Part shown: piece after piece, positions 28,127 through 36,185 of the stretch
Layout: each line of letters opens with the position of its first letter
How positions within the stretch are numbered: the stretch's first letter is position 1
Source: an uncultured Acetatifactor sp.
GTDB taxonomy: Bacteria > Bacillota > Clostridia > Lachnospirales > Lachnospiraceae
Reading direction: 5' to 3'
Assembly (NCBI GenBank): GCA_934433135.1
Contig: CAKRZO010000021.1
Location: 1-64,000, forward strand
Length of the DNA: 64,000 nt
Notes under the pieces: generated by a model
What the model was told of the DNA's origin: nothing
Seen by the model: only the letters and a program-made list of their open reading frames with translations
Database searches by the model: none
Made by a program: the position numbers and the translations under genes

Positions 28127-29074
28127 ATGTCTGCTGCTTTGTTATGGAGTTTAATCCAGACCGCCCTGGAACTGGGCCTGATCGGTTCCTTAGTTGTCCT
28201 TGCTTTGTTTTTAAGCTATTCCATGCTGAATGTCTGTGATCTTTCCACTGACGGTTGCTTCACTTTAGGAGCTGCCGTCGGCGCAGTGGTTGCCCTTTCC
28301 GGGCACCCCTACCTTTCGATCTTTGCCGCCATGGGCGCAGGCATTTTATCCGGTTTTATCACAGCGCTGCTTCAGACCCGGATGGGGGTCAACAGTCTGC
28401 TGGCCGGTATTATCGTCAATACCGGTCTGTATTCCGTCAATATCGCCGTGATGGGAAACTCTTCTTTGCTGAATATGAATAAAACAAGAACCATCTTTAC
28501 CGATGTCCGCGGTCTGTTGAAAGACAGCTTCTTAAAAGAGCAGGAGACCCTTCTGATTTCCCTGGCAGCTGCAGCCATCGTCATTCTTTTCCTGACGCTG
28601 TTTCTGCGCACCAGACTCGGGCTTGCCATAAGGGCTACCGGCAACAATCCGGATATGGTTCGTTCTTCTTCCATTAATCCGGCCTTTACTACAACCGTAG
28701 GGCTGTGCATTTCCGGTTCCTTTACGGCACTGTCCGGCTGTCTTCTGGCACAATCCCAGAAATCCGTAAATGTCAGCATCGGAAACGGCAGAGTGACCAT
28801 TGCTTTAGCTTCCCTGCTGATCGGAGGTGTTCTTTTCTCCAAAGGAAATATTCCTCTGAAAGCACTGGGCGCCGTAATCGGTTCCTGCATCTTCCGCCTG
28901 GTTTACGCCGTTGCCCTTCGTCTGAAGATGCCTGCTTTTATGCTGAATCTGATTTCCGCTGTCATTGTTGCCGCAGCGCTGTCCATTCCTTATCTGAAAT
29001 CACAGCTGCCCCTGTTAAAACGCCGTACGGCTCTTCGCCGCGCCCGCAGGAAAAAGGAGGATTCCTTATGCTGA
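28127..29074 (+). CDS. trpY: TrpY-type ABC transporter permease
   Basis: 315 residues, about nine transmembrane helices, COG4120 type (related to branched-chain amino acid permeases). FLSYSMLNVCDLSTDGCFTL and GNNPDMVRSSSINPAFT are typical landmarks; the latter is the cytoplasmic coupling loop. The C-terminus is strongly basic (KRRTALRRARRKKED). The gene starts 43 bases after trpX behind AGGAGG and its stop overlaps the start of the ATPase gene by 7 bases, so the two are translationally coupled. Confidence 0.9.
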   Translation: MSAALLWSLIQTALELGLIGSLVVLALFLSYSMLNVCDLSTDGCFTLGAAVGAVVALSGHPYLSIFAAMGAGILSGFITALLQTRMGVNSLLAGIIVNTGLYSVNIAVMGNSSLLNMNKTRTIFTDVRGLLKDSFLKEQETLLISLAAAAIVILFLTLFLRTRLGLAIRATGNNPDMVRSSSINPAFTTTVGLCISGSFTALSGCLLAQSQKSVNVSIGNGRVTIALASLLIGGVLFSKGNIPLKALGAVIGSCIFRLVYAVALRLKMPAFMLNLISAVIVAAALSIPYLKSQLPLLKRRTALRRARRKKEDSLC

Positions 29075-29853
29075 TACTGGATCACATTTCCAAGACCTTC
29101 CATCCCGGAACCGTAAATGAAAGGCAGGCTCTCTGTGACCTGTCCCTTACCGTAGAGGACGGGGATTTTATTACTATAATCGGAGCCAACGGCGCCGGCA
29201 AATCCACACTGTTTAATGCCATTGCAGGCAGTTTTTTTACAGACAGCGGACGTATCCTTCTGGATCAGAAGGATATTACATTAATGCCCGAGCATAAAAG
29301 AGCGCGGGAAATCGGACGGCTTTTTCAGGATCCGTTAAGAGGAAGCGCTCCCGGCATGAGCATTGAAGAGAATTTAGCCCTGGCTGCCGGAAAGGGCGGC
29401 TGGTTTGGTTTTATTACCAAAAAGAGTCAAAAACTCTTCCGGGAAAGACTGGCTTTACTGGACATGGGGCTGGAAGACCGGATGCAGCAGCCGGTAGGTC
29501 TGCTTTCCGGCGGTCAAAGACAGGCTCTGACCCTGATGATGGCTACCATTAATCCGCCTAAAATTCTTCTTCTGGATGAACATACCGCGGCTCTGGATCC
29601 CGGTGCTGCGGATAAAGTGCTTGCCATCACCCGTAAAATCGTAAAGGAAGAGAAGCTGTCCTGCCTGATGATCACGCACAATATGCAGTCCGCCCTGGAT
29701 CTGGGTAATCGGACGATTATGATGGATCACGGAAAAGTACTTTTTGATGTCCGCGGAGACGAAAGAAAAGCCCTGACCGTGGCAGATCTTCTGACACGCT
29801 TCAAGGCTCTCTCCGGCAAAGCACTGGATAATGACCGTATGCTGTTATCCTGA
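29068..29853 (+). CDS. trpZ: TrpZ-type ABC transporter ATP-binding protein
   Basis: 261 residues. Walker A is GANGAGKST, the Q-loop region GRLFQDPLRG, the signature LLSGGQRQAL, Walker B ILLLDEHTAALD, and the switch His lies in MITHNMQSALD. The DEHTAALDP form is typical of COG1101 ATPases that pair with TrpX/TrpY. The start ATG at 29068-29070 has AGGAGG and overlaps the permease stop. A longer in-frame reading to 28705 runs through the permease gene and is not real. Confidence 0.92.
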   Translation: MLILDHISKTFHPGTVNERQALCDLSLTVEDGDFITIIGANGAGKSTLFNAIAGSFFTDSGRILLDQKDITLMPEHKRAREIGRLFQDPLRGSAPGMSIEENLALAAGKGGWFGFITKKSQKLFRERLALLDMGLEDRMQQPVGLLSGGQRQALTLMMATINPPKILLLDEHTAALDPGAADKVLAITRKIVKEEKLSCLMITHNMQSALDLGNRTIMMDHGKVLFDVRGDERKALTVADLLTRFKALSGKALDNDRMLLS

Positions 29854-29901
29854 ACTTCTTATACTCACATCAAGGCATGCACCAAGACCTTTTCCCACCA
29901 C

Positions 29902-29969
29902 TGTGCAAAGCAGGATAAACTTGTAAGACTATGTTTTTGTAACTTTGCAAGTTTAACCTGCTGTGCACA
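29902..29969. repeat. Long imperfect inverted repeat after trpZ
   Basis: Arms 29902-29923 and 29948-29969 pair over 22 bases with two mismatches, around a 24-base loop. No T-run follows, so it is not a standard intrinsic terminator, but a strong RNA hairpin is expected at the end of the trpXYZ message and at the end of the convergent RloB-like gene. Confidence 0.6.
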
Positions 29970-30034
29970 GCAGATCACTTGACACGGTAATCGTTAAACT
30001 CATCTCTCAGGAAAGCCCAGCGAAGATCCGGGGA

Positions 30035-30667
30035 TTACTTCTCTAATTTCCTATTGATCTCCTCTATCCATCCAATATCGCTATCCTCGAAGTATTTCAT
30101 AAATTTTCCAAAATTGCTGCTTCCTGTAATAGAGTCATTTAAGTCTAAATTATCAACTCGCTTACGCATGTCCCGATAATTGTCAGATGTAACGCTCTTC
30201 ATAACTTCTTTAATCTGATCTATACGCCCCTTATAGTTCTCAATCCCTGTGTATTCTTTTAACAAAGGTGCATTTACCGGTTTCGCCGGAGATTTTAGAT
30301 TATTATCTGTCCAATGCTTTATAATAATCTGCATTGTGCAAGGGTTTCCAAACATAATTACTTCATCTGCAGCACTATCTATCCCATGAAACACATTGAT
30401 TTTGCGCTTTATATCCTTATACTGTTCGTGCGGCTTCTTTTCCGTATCACAGAATATCAAAACCAATTCTTCTGCACTATTTTGATAACGATCCTGGTAT
30501 CGCGCCGGAATATTTCCGTTTCCACAAGCGTTCACTAATATCACTTCATAAACTGGATTCCATACCTTCAGTTTCTTCAAACGATCCAGATATTCATATT
30601 CCTCGTTACCTTCACAGATCACACAAATTTTATGCTTATCTGAAAACACAGGGAGTTTATTCGTCAT
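30035..30667 (-). CDS. RloB-like TOPRIM-fold protein (AbiLii-like)
   Basis: 210 residues. The opening KICVICEGNEEYEYLDRL and the later ELVLIFCDTEKKPHEQY match the RloB family, in which the Glu after the first strand and the Asp after the third form a TOPRIM-like active site. MFGNPCTMQIIIKHWTD is the usual following segment (FE-W-like site). It overlaps the ATPase gene upstream by 11 bases when started at the ATG at 30665-30667, which has GGGAG nine bases ahead; three earlier ATG codons sit inside that ribosome site. ATPase plus RloB is the gene pair known as AbiL/RloAB, a phage abortive-infection system. Confidence 0.82.
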   Translation of the reverse strand: MTNKLPVFSDKHKICVICEGNEEYEYLDRLKKLKVWNPVYEVILVNACGNGNIPARYQDRYQNSAEELVLIFCDTEKKPHEQYKDIKRKINVFHGIDSAADEVIMFGNPCTMQIIIKHWTDNNLKSPAKPVNAPLLKEYTGIENYKGRIDQIKEVMKSVTSDNYRDMRKRVDNLDLNDSITGSSNFGKFMKYFEDSDIGWIEEINRKLEK

Positions 30668-31934
30668 TACCATCATCTCCCTTTTCATTTCCTTTTATGC
30701 TCAGCAAGGAGTTAATCAACTCCGGGTCAGGCAAAGCCCCAAGCGCACCTCTTCTGTATTTTTCCATAATATCCGTAGTATCTCTTACACCCATCTGCGC
30801 GGTAAAATCAGCAAGGGAATAAACAAAGACTCCGTCTTCATCTTTATGCACAAACCAGATTTGTTCCTTTCGGAACATTCTCTTACAATCCATAAGATTT
30901 ATATCATGAACTGTAAATATCAATTGTGCTCCGGTATTCAATTCATTATTAAACATTGCAACAATAGCTCGGGTAAGTTTAAAGTGAATACTGCTATCCA
31001 ACTCATCCACAACAAGAATCCTACCCTGTTCAAGCGCTTCTATAACATAACTTGCAATTGCTGTAATCTTTTTGGTTCCCGTTGAGTCAAACAGCATACT
31101 GGGCACATGAACCCCCTTATATGTGGAAACCAGCCGAATTTGATCCATAACTTTATCCGGAATATCGAGTGCTTTTTCGTCCGGTTTTTCATCTTCTTCG
31201 CCTGTTTTCAATTGAATTTTATCCATATCCACATACTCAAAATTATCCATATACAGATCTGCGTTTTTTATAAAGTCAACAACCTTTTTCTGCAATTGAT
31301 TCTTATTTTTCATAAGTTCAATTGTATGCTGTAGCGGTATGTTATTCATATTGATAACATCAATTTTTTCAGCGAAATCAACAAGAATTCTCTTCATCTC
31401 GCTGACATATTTAAATTTACTTGCATCTATTACATAACATAGTAAATTATTCTTTGATATGACAGGAATCATCGCCTTCACATGTTCATCAGCGCAGTCA
31501 TATATACCACTATCAATATCTTTTTTTAACCAGCACACTTCTTTTTCATTATTATACTGGTCTTTCATTAACTCTGAAAAAGTCTCGTATATATATTCTT
31601 CTTTTTCCGTGTCAAACTTAAAATCATATGAGAATTTTCTTCCGGACGCCATAAATGTTATACCTAACTCACATACCTTACTCGCTGTAAAGATATTGGA
31701 TATTAAGCCGCTTCTCTTATTCAGAAATACATTTTTGATTGCCCTGATACATTTAATTAAACAGGTTTTCCCTGCATTATTCGGGCCATATATTCCTACT
31801 GTTTTAAGTACATTAAAATTGTTTTCCTTATGAACATTTGCTCCAAATTTCTTATTTCGCATATCAGCCTTCAGTGAAAAAACGATCTCGTTCTCAAACG
31901 CAAAGCAATTTTTTGCCCTTACTTCTATAATCAT
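30657..31934 (-). CDS. AAA-family ATPase, AbiLi/RloA-like
   Basis: 425 residues of the COG1106 kind (AAA_15/AAA_21, SMC-like ABC fold). Walker A is YGPNNAGKTCL (Gly50 to Thr57), the Walker B region RILVVDELDSSIHF near 325, and the switch strand LIFTVHDINLMD. FDSTGTKKITAIASYVIEAL is the signature-like loop. With the RloB-like gene directly downstream and overlapping it forms a two-gene operon, most like AbiL. Such ATPases sense infection and control the nuclease partner. The promoter is at 31974-32001. Base composition is more AT-rich than the sugar loci, which fits horizontal transfer. Confidence 0.85.
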   Translation of the reverse strand: MIIEVRAKNCFAFENEIVFSLKADMRNKKFGANVHKENNFNVLKTVGIYGPNNAGKTCLIKCIRAIKNVFLNKRSGLISNIFTASKVCELGITFMASGRKFSYDFKFDTEKEEYIYETFSELMKDQYNNEKEVCWLKKDIDSGIYDCADEHVKAMIPVISKNNLLCYVIDASKFKYVSEMKRILVDFAEKIDVINMNNIPLQHTIELMKNKNQLQKKVVDFIKNADLYMDNFEYVDMDKIQLKTGEEDEKPDEKALDIPDKVMDQIRLVSTYKGVHVPSMLFDSTGTKKITAIASYVIEALEQGRILVVDELDSSIHFKLTRAIVAMFNNELNTGAQLIFTVHDINLMDCKRMFRKEQIWFVHKDEDGVFVYSLADFTAQMGVRDTTDIMEKYRRGALGALPDPELINSLLSIKGNEKGDDGNDE

Positions 31935-31973
31935 GACCCATTCCTCCTGCTGTCTTTACCTCTTTCAAACATT

Positions 31974-32001
31974 ATTATATCATTTTTTAAAATTTATGCA
32001 A
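31974..32001 (-). promoter_or_regulatory. Promoter of the AbiL-like operon
   Basis: On the minus strand TTGCAT (31996-32001) and a perfect TATAAT (31974-31979) with a 16-bp spacer lie 40 bases before the ATPase start, back to back with the murR-like promoter. Confidence 0.7.
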
Positions 32002-32022
32002 GTTTTTTTCACAAAAAATTAC

Positions 32023-32051
32023 TTGACAGTAGCTTCATTTGTTTTTATAAT
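32023..32051 (+). promoter_or_regulatory. Promoter of the MurR/RpiR regulator gene
   Basis: TTGACA (32023-32028) and TATAAT (32046-32051), both full consensus, with a 17-bp spacer. It lies 90 bases before the start at 32142 and 22 bases from the divergent AbiL-like promoter. Confidence 0.85.
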
Positions 32052-32141
32052 AGGCTCATATTAAAATCCTGTTCTATATATACTTTTAATTTTAGAATTT
32101 AGTTTCACAAATCATCCTCAAAGAAAGAGAAGGTGACTTAG

Positions 32142-32996
32142 ATGGAAAACAAGTCCTGTCTGTCTACAATAAAAGCGGAATATATGCGGCTTACCAAAAA
32201 AGAACAGCAGCTCGCGGATTATATTCTGGACAATTATGAAGCCGTCGTTACGATGACTACTTCCGAACTGTCCGCCAATGCCGGCGTTGTAAAGAGCGTT
32301 ATTGTGCGTTTCTGTCAGTCTCTCGGCTTCAGCGGCTATACGGAATTCAAGCTCCTGCTTTCCAGGGAACTGGCCAAAAACGAACAATTTCACTTTACTC
32401 CGTACATTTCCGCTCATGATACGGAAGAACATATCTTACGCAAAATTTTTTCAGCTAACATAAAAACGCTGCATGATACGGCTGAAAATCTGGACCCAAA
32501 ACAGTTTCAATGTGCGATACAGAGTCTGGCAAAAGCAAATACCATTTACATTTATGCAGTAGGAACCTCCGCCGGTATTGCCGCGGATTTTCAATACCGC
32601 CTTACGGAAATCGGGTACCGAGCTTTCTTTTTTACGGATATTGCCAACATGAAAGTCTCGATCTTGAATATCCAAAAAGGAGATGTTGCCATCGGCATTT
32701 CCGGAAGCGGACGGACGCAGGCCACTGTGGACGCCTTAAAATACGCCCGAGAAAGAGGTGCGGCAACCATTTGCGTTACAAGCTTTCCCAACAGCCGGAT
32801 CGTAAAATACAGTGACCATGCGCTTGTCATCCAAACGGATGAAATCCAATATCCCATAGAGGCCATTTCCGCCAGAATCGCCCATATCAGCGTTCTGGAC
32901 AGCATTGCCGTCTCCCTGTCTTCCCGGCATTATGAAGAAGCGGTGGAACGTGCCGCCAAGGTACACGATCTGGTGGAGAAAATACGGTACCAGTAA
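32142..32996 (+). CDS. MurR/RpiR family transcriptional regulator
   Basis: 284 residues. The N-terminal HTH_6 domain (LTKKEQQLADYILDNYEAVV, then GVVKSVIVRFCQSLGFSGYTEFK) is followed by a SIS sugar-phosphate isomerase-type domain (TIYIYAVGTSAGIAADFQYR, GDVAIGISGSGRTQATVDAL). Such proteins repress or activate nearby sugar catabolism genes in response to a phosphosugar. The likely target is the MFS carrier 80 bases downstream. It has a full-consensus promoter. Confidence 0.9.
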   Translation: MENKSCLSTIKAEYMRLTKKEQQLADYILDNYEAVVTMTTSELSANAGVVKSVIVRFCQSLGFSGYTEFKLLLSRELAKNEQFHFTPYISAHDTEEHILRKIFSANIKTLHDTAENLDPKQFQCAIQSLAKANTIYIYAVGTSAGIAADFQYRLTEIGYRAFFFTDIANMKVSILNIQKGDVAIGISGSGRTQATVDALKYARERGAATICVTSFPNSRIVKYSDHALVIQTDEIQYPIEAISARIAHISVLDSIAVSLSSRHYEEAVERAAKVHDLVEKIRYQ

Positions 32997-33076
32997 ACAC
33001 CGGGAATTGATTCGGATTTCGATCGGAAATTCGGACTCAGCCCACTAAAATATAATTAAGAACCGAGGTTGCTTCC

Positions 33077-34360
33077 GTGTCAAAAACGTATATATCCAAG
33101 CTCAAACAAACTTTTTTATTCTGTCTGCTTTATGCCGGTTATACCTCCATCTACCTTGCCAGGATGAATCTTTCCGTAGCCGGTCCGGAATTTCTCCGAC
33201 TGAACAGACTGGATGCCGCGCAGATCGGCATTCTGGGGAGCTGCTTCTGCATTGTTTTTGCCGCCGGAAGACTGCTGAACGGCATTTTAAGCGATTTTAT
33301 TCATCCCCGCTTCATGATCGGTTTCGGCCTTGTCCTCACCGGTCTCTGCAACCTTTTTATCGGCTTTTTCCCGTTCTTTACGGCCATGCTTCCGCTCTGG
33401 CTGGTCAATGCCTATGCCCAATCCATGCTCTGGAGTTCGGTTCTGTTTACCGTTTCTTCCATGTATGAAAAAAACACCGCCAAAAAGAAAATGTCCATAA
33501 TGATTACTTCCGTAGCGGCAGGCAATATTCTCGGCATTCTTGTAAATTCCCGTCTGATTGCCGACTTCGGCATTGCCTTTGCTTTTACCGTTCCGGGTCT
33601 GTGTTCCATGCTCCTGGGCGTCCTGGTCTTCTTTTCTCTCGGTGAACTGCATATGCCCCAGAAGACAGATTCTGCTCCTGCAGGCCTCTTCGATCCCTCC
33701 GGGGATTCTTCCGGAAATCTCTCCGGCAATTCTGCTATGAAGGGGTATTCTCCCATCGGCCTTTTTGGTTCCCAGATCCGGGCATTATTCTCCGGTGCAA
33801 GAACAGGCGAACTGCTGGCCGTCAATGCAACGGGAGTTCTGCACGGCATCATGAAGGAAAATGTCAGTCTGTGGATGGCGGTTTATATTGCCGATACCTA
33901 TTTTGTCGATTTGACAACATCTTCCTATTACCTTTTTCTGGTTCCGTCCATCGGTTTTCTGGGACGAATCTGCTATCCTTTTTTCTATAAATTGTGCAAA
34001 GAAAGAGAGCATATCGTTTCCATGATCGGTTTCGGAGCGTGTATTGCCGCTTCTCTTCTTTTATCCATCGGCGGGACGGGAATTCTCGGTGCAGTGCTCG
34101 CTTTAAGCGCTGTTTACATGGCGGTTTCCATTATCAACACTTCTCTTTTAAGCATTTATCCGCTTTCCTATTCCGAGACCGGAAATGCCTCCTCCGTAAG
34201 CGGTATTATCGATTTTTCCACTTACCTGGGAGCCGGCATCGCAAGCCTGTTTTACGGTATCCTGATTCAGCACTGCGGATACCTTCCCATGTTTTTATCC
34301 TGGATCGTTCTTTCTGCGGTCTCGCTGATTCTTTTGCATAAAATACAGAAGGCCTCTTGA
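33077..34360 (+). CDS. MFS transporter, organophosphate/sugar-acid type
   Basis: 427 residues with twelve predicted helices. The start YAGYTSIYLARMNLSVAGP and RLLNGILSDFIHPRFMI are typical of the MFS branch that includes GlpT/UhpT antiporters and hexuronate carriers. A Ser/Gly-rich loop divides the two halves. The frame opens with a non-ATG codon (GTG at 33077 in GTGTCAAAAACG). It follows the MurR/RpiR regulator and probably carries that regulator's sugar. Directly after its stop lies a decayed copy of another gene's end (34363-34442). Confidence 0.85.
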   Translation: MSKTYISKLKQTFLFCLLYAGYTSIYLARMNLSVAGPEFLRLNRLDAAQIGILGSCFCIVFAAGRLLNGILSDFIHPRFMIGFGLVLTGLCNLFIGFFPFFTAMLPLWLVNAYAQSMLWSSVLFTVSSMYEKNTAKKKMSIMITSVAAGNILGILVNSRLIADFGIAFAFTVPGLCSMLLGVLVFFSLGELHMPQKTDSAPAGLFDPSGDSSGNLSGNSAMKGYSPIGLFGSQIRALFSGARTGELLAVNATGVLHGIMKENVSLWMAVYIADTYFVDLTTSSYYLFLVPSIGFLGRICYPFFYKLCKEREHIVSMIGFGACIAASLLLSIGGTGILGAVLALSAVYMAVSIINTSLLSIYPLSYSETGNASSVSGIIDFSTYLGAGIASLFYGILIQHCGYLPMFLSWIVLSAVSLILLHKIQKAS

Positions 34361-34362
34361 TA

Positions 34363-34442
34363 AACTGTTCCGCCGGCATCTGGCACTTCGGATTTACAAT
34401 GCAGATGACGCATTTGCTATTTTCATTATCGGGTTACAATAG
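34363..34442 (+). pseudogene. Relic of the 3' end of the 36186-36956 membrane protein gene
   Basis: This 80-bp stretch matches the end of the gene at 36186-36956 in two blocks: one corresponding to 36811-36854 (ending at the GCAGAT-ACG site) and one to 36924-36955 (CATTTGCTATTTT through the TAG stop), with the roughly 70 bp between them deleted. Six or so substitutions separate the copies. It begins three bases after the MFS stop codon, marking a recombination edge. Confidence 0.85.
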
Positions 34443-34585
34443 TACGCAATAATAAAAACACTTTGGAAATCTGCTTTAAAATCTTAAAAACCGTAAAAAG
34501 CATGAATGCGGACCTGCTGTTTTTTCTCCCCTATAGCTAAGCCAATAAGTTTTTCCTAAAAATATAGATAATATATTATTCATGC

Positions 34586-34614
34586 TTGCTTTTTTCCTGC
34601 TTTTCGGTTAAAAT
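34586..34614 (+). promoter_or_regulatory. Promoter of hipB, giving a nearly leaderless message
   Basis: TTGCTT (34586-34591) and TAAAAT (34609-34614) with 17 bp between them. The ATG at 34622-34624 is only eight bases after the -10 box, about where transcription should start, and no Shine-Dalgarno sequence precedes it. The same arrangement is preserved in the decayed copy at 38735-38775. Confidence 0.65.
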
Positions 34615-34621
34615 ATTAAAC

Positions 34622-34906
34622 ATGATAGACATTACACATTTTAAAACCACACCAAAAGAATTTACCATAGAAATCGTAGCAAATGTAAAAGCCAGGAGGA
34701 AGGAGCAGCGTCTTACCCAGGAACAGCTGAGCCTAAAGGCAGGCGTGAGTCTTGGCTCCTTAAAGCGCTTTGAGCGGACAGGTGAAATTTCTCTTACGTC
34801 CCTACTTCGAATTGCCATTGCTCTGGACTGTCAGGAGGACTTTCTGCAACTTTTTTCCAAAAAGCAATATCGATCCATACAGGAGATTATTGATGAACAG
34901 GATTAA
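34622..34906 (+). CDS. hipB: HipB-like XRE-family antitoxin
   Basis: 94 residues. A helix-turn-helix of the XRE type runs KARRKEQRLTQEQLSLKAGV-SLGSLKRFERTGEISLTSLLRI, the usual HipB fold, with a short C-terminal tail. It would bind DNA at its own promoter and neutralise the HipA kinase encoded downstream; the two genes overlap by 14 bases. A TTG at 34586 would add 12 residues but lies in the -35 box. A collapsed second copy lies at 38773-38907. Confidence 0.85.
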   Translation: MIDITHFKTTPKEFTIEIVANVKARRKEQRLTQEQLSLKAGVSLGSLKRFERTGEISLTSLLRIAIALDCQEDFLQLFSKKQYRSIQEIIDEQD

Positions 34907-36044
34907 AACACTGGATGTATTTTACGAAAATCGAAAAGTGGGAACTTTGGCTTCTGCCAAAGATTACCGAATAGCCTTTGAATATGACGGGGAATGGCTG
35001 GAATCCGGCTTTTCTATAAGTCCCCTAAGTCTTCCGCTTGAAAAAAAAGTCTTTCTGCCCAAAATTGAGCCTTTTGAGGGACTATTCGGTGTCTTCGCAG
35101 ACAGTCTGCCGGATGGCTGGGGAAGACTTCTGGTAGACCGCATGCTGATACAGAAACACACCGATCCCCATGAGGTTGACAGCCTGTATCGCCTGGCTAT
35201 TGTGGGTACCAGCGGTATGGGTGCCCTTACCTACCACCCTTGCCATGAAGAATGGTCTGAAAAACAGACGATGGACTATGACCGAATTGCTGAACAGTGC
35301 AGACAAGTGCTTTTAACCAATGAAGCCAAAGATTTGGATGAACTATTTCGGCTGGGTGGTTCATCGGGAGGTGCCAGACCCAAAATTCTGACTGAAGTGG
35401 ACGGAGAGCCCTGGATTATTAAGTTCCCTTCCTCCATCGATGCCGCAGACATCGGGATGCAGGAGTACCTCTATGCCCAATGTGCAGAAGACTGCGGCAT
35501 AGAAATGAGTGAGACACGCCTTTTTCCTTCGAAAATCTGCAGTGGCTACTTTGGCACAAAGCGTTTTGACCGACATCGAAATCCCAACGGAGCTTTAGAG
35601 CGCAGGCATATGCTGACAGTAAGTGCCATTTTGGAAACCAGCCATCGTATTCCCAATCTGGACTACCACACACTGATGAAACTGACAAGCATTTTGACAA
35701 AAGACCATACCCAGACCTTACAGCTTTTTCGCAGAATGTGCTTTAACGTTTTCGCTCACAACCGGGATGACCATTCCAAAAATTTTTCTTATTTGTATGA
35801 AGAAGCAACCCATTCCTGGAAGCTTTCTCCTGCCTATGATTTAACCTACAGCAGTTCTCTCGGTGGAGAACACGCCACCTGCGTCAACGGGAACGGACGA
35901 AACCCTAATCGGAATGACCTTCTTGCAGTTGCCGCACAGGCAGGCATAGAGCAAACAGAAGCCCGACAGATTCTTGAAGAAATTCAAACAAAAGTTGCGG
36001 ACCGCCTGGGGCAATACCAGAACATTTTCCGAAGCCATGACTGA
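34893..36044 (+). CDS. hipA: HipA-family serine/threonine kinase toxin (3' end recombined)
   Basis: 383 residues. Landmarks are GVFADSLPDGWGRLLVDR, the G-rich GGSSGGARPKI loop, WIIKFPSS with the ATP-binding Lys, the catalytic FAHNRDDHSKNFSYL and metal-binding LSPAYDLTYS. HipA toxins phosphorylate a target such as glutamyl-tRNA synthetase and cause growth arrest; HipB counters this. The last codons (FRSHD) are encoded by DNA that matches, in another frame, the end of the antitoxin gene at 39012-39275, so the natural C-terminus has been replaced and perhaps slightly shortened. The kinase core is complete. Confidence 0.88.
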   Translation: MNRIKTLDVFYENRKVGTLASAKDYRIAFEYDGEWLESGFSISPLSLPLEKKVFLPKIEPFEGLFGVFADSLPDGWGRLLVDRMLIQKHTDPHEVDSLYRLAIVGTSGMGALTYHPCHEEWSEKQTMDYDRIAEQCRQVLLTNEAKDLDELFRLGGSSGGARPKILTEVDGEPWIIKFPSSIDAADIGMQEYLYAQCAEDCGIEMSETRLFPSKICSGYFGTKRFDRHRNPNGALERRHMLTVSAILETSHRIPNLDYHTLMKLTSILTKDHTQTLQLFRRMCFNVFAHNRDDHSKNFSYLYEEATHSWKLSPAYDLTYSSSLGGEHATCVNGNGRNPNRNDLLAVAAQAGIEQTEARQILEEIQTKVADRLGQYQNIFRSHD

Positions 36045-36075
36045 TATCAGGAGCCGCCGCAGACAATGAGTATTG
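36027..36075 (+). pseudogene. Out-of-frame fragment of the phd/relB antitoxin gene end
   Basis: About 44 of 48 bases match 39228-39276, the last codons and stop of the antitoxin gene (from CATTTTCCGAAGCCATGAC to GCAATGAGT). Here it is fused to the 3' end of hipA. At about 36120-36150 a further short piece resembles the hipB/hipA junction (ATCCAT..AGGAG..TGATGAACAGGAT). Both show past recombination between toxin-antitoxin modules. Confidence 0.85.
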
Positions 36076-36185
36076 TAAGGTGTGAAGCAGTGTGTTAAAA
36101 TAAATCCAAACAAATGTTATATCCATAGGAGTGATGAACAGGATAAAAAAACCGGATAAACCAAGATTCGAATAGGAGATGAATT

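Noticed and set aside
28705..29067. Upstream extension of the TrpZ frame
   Set aside because: It runs through the permease gene in another frame; the ATG at 29068 with AGGAGG fits the family start.
30035..31934. PARIS (AriA/AriB) as the identity of the ATPase/TOPRIM pair
   Set aside because: The small protein matches RloB by its opening motif and length and lacks features I associate with AriB; AbiL/RloAB fits better.
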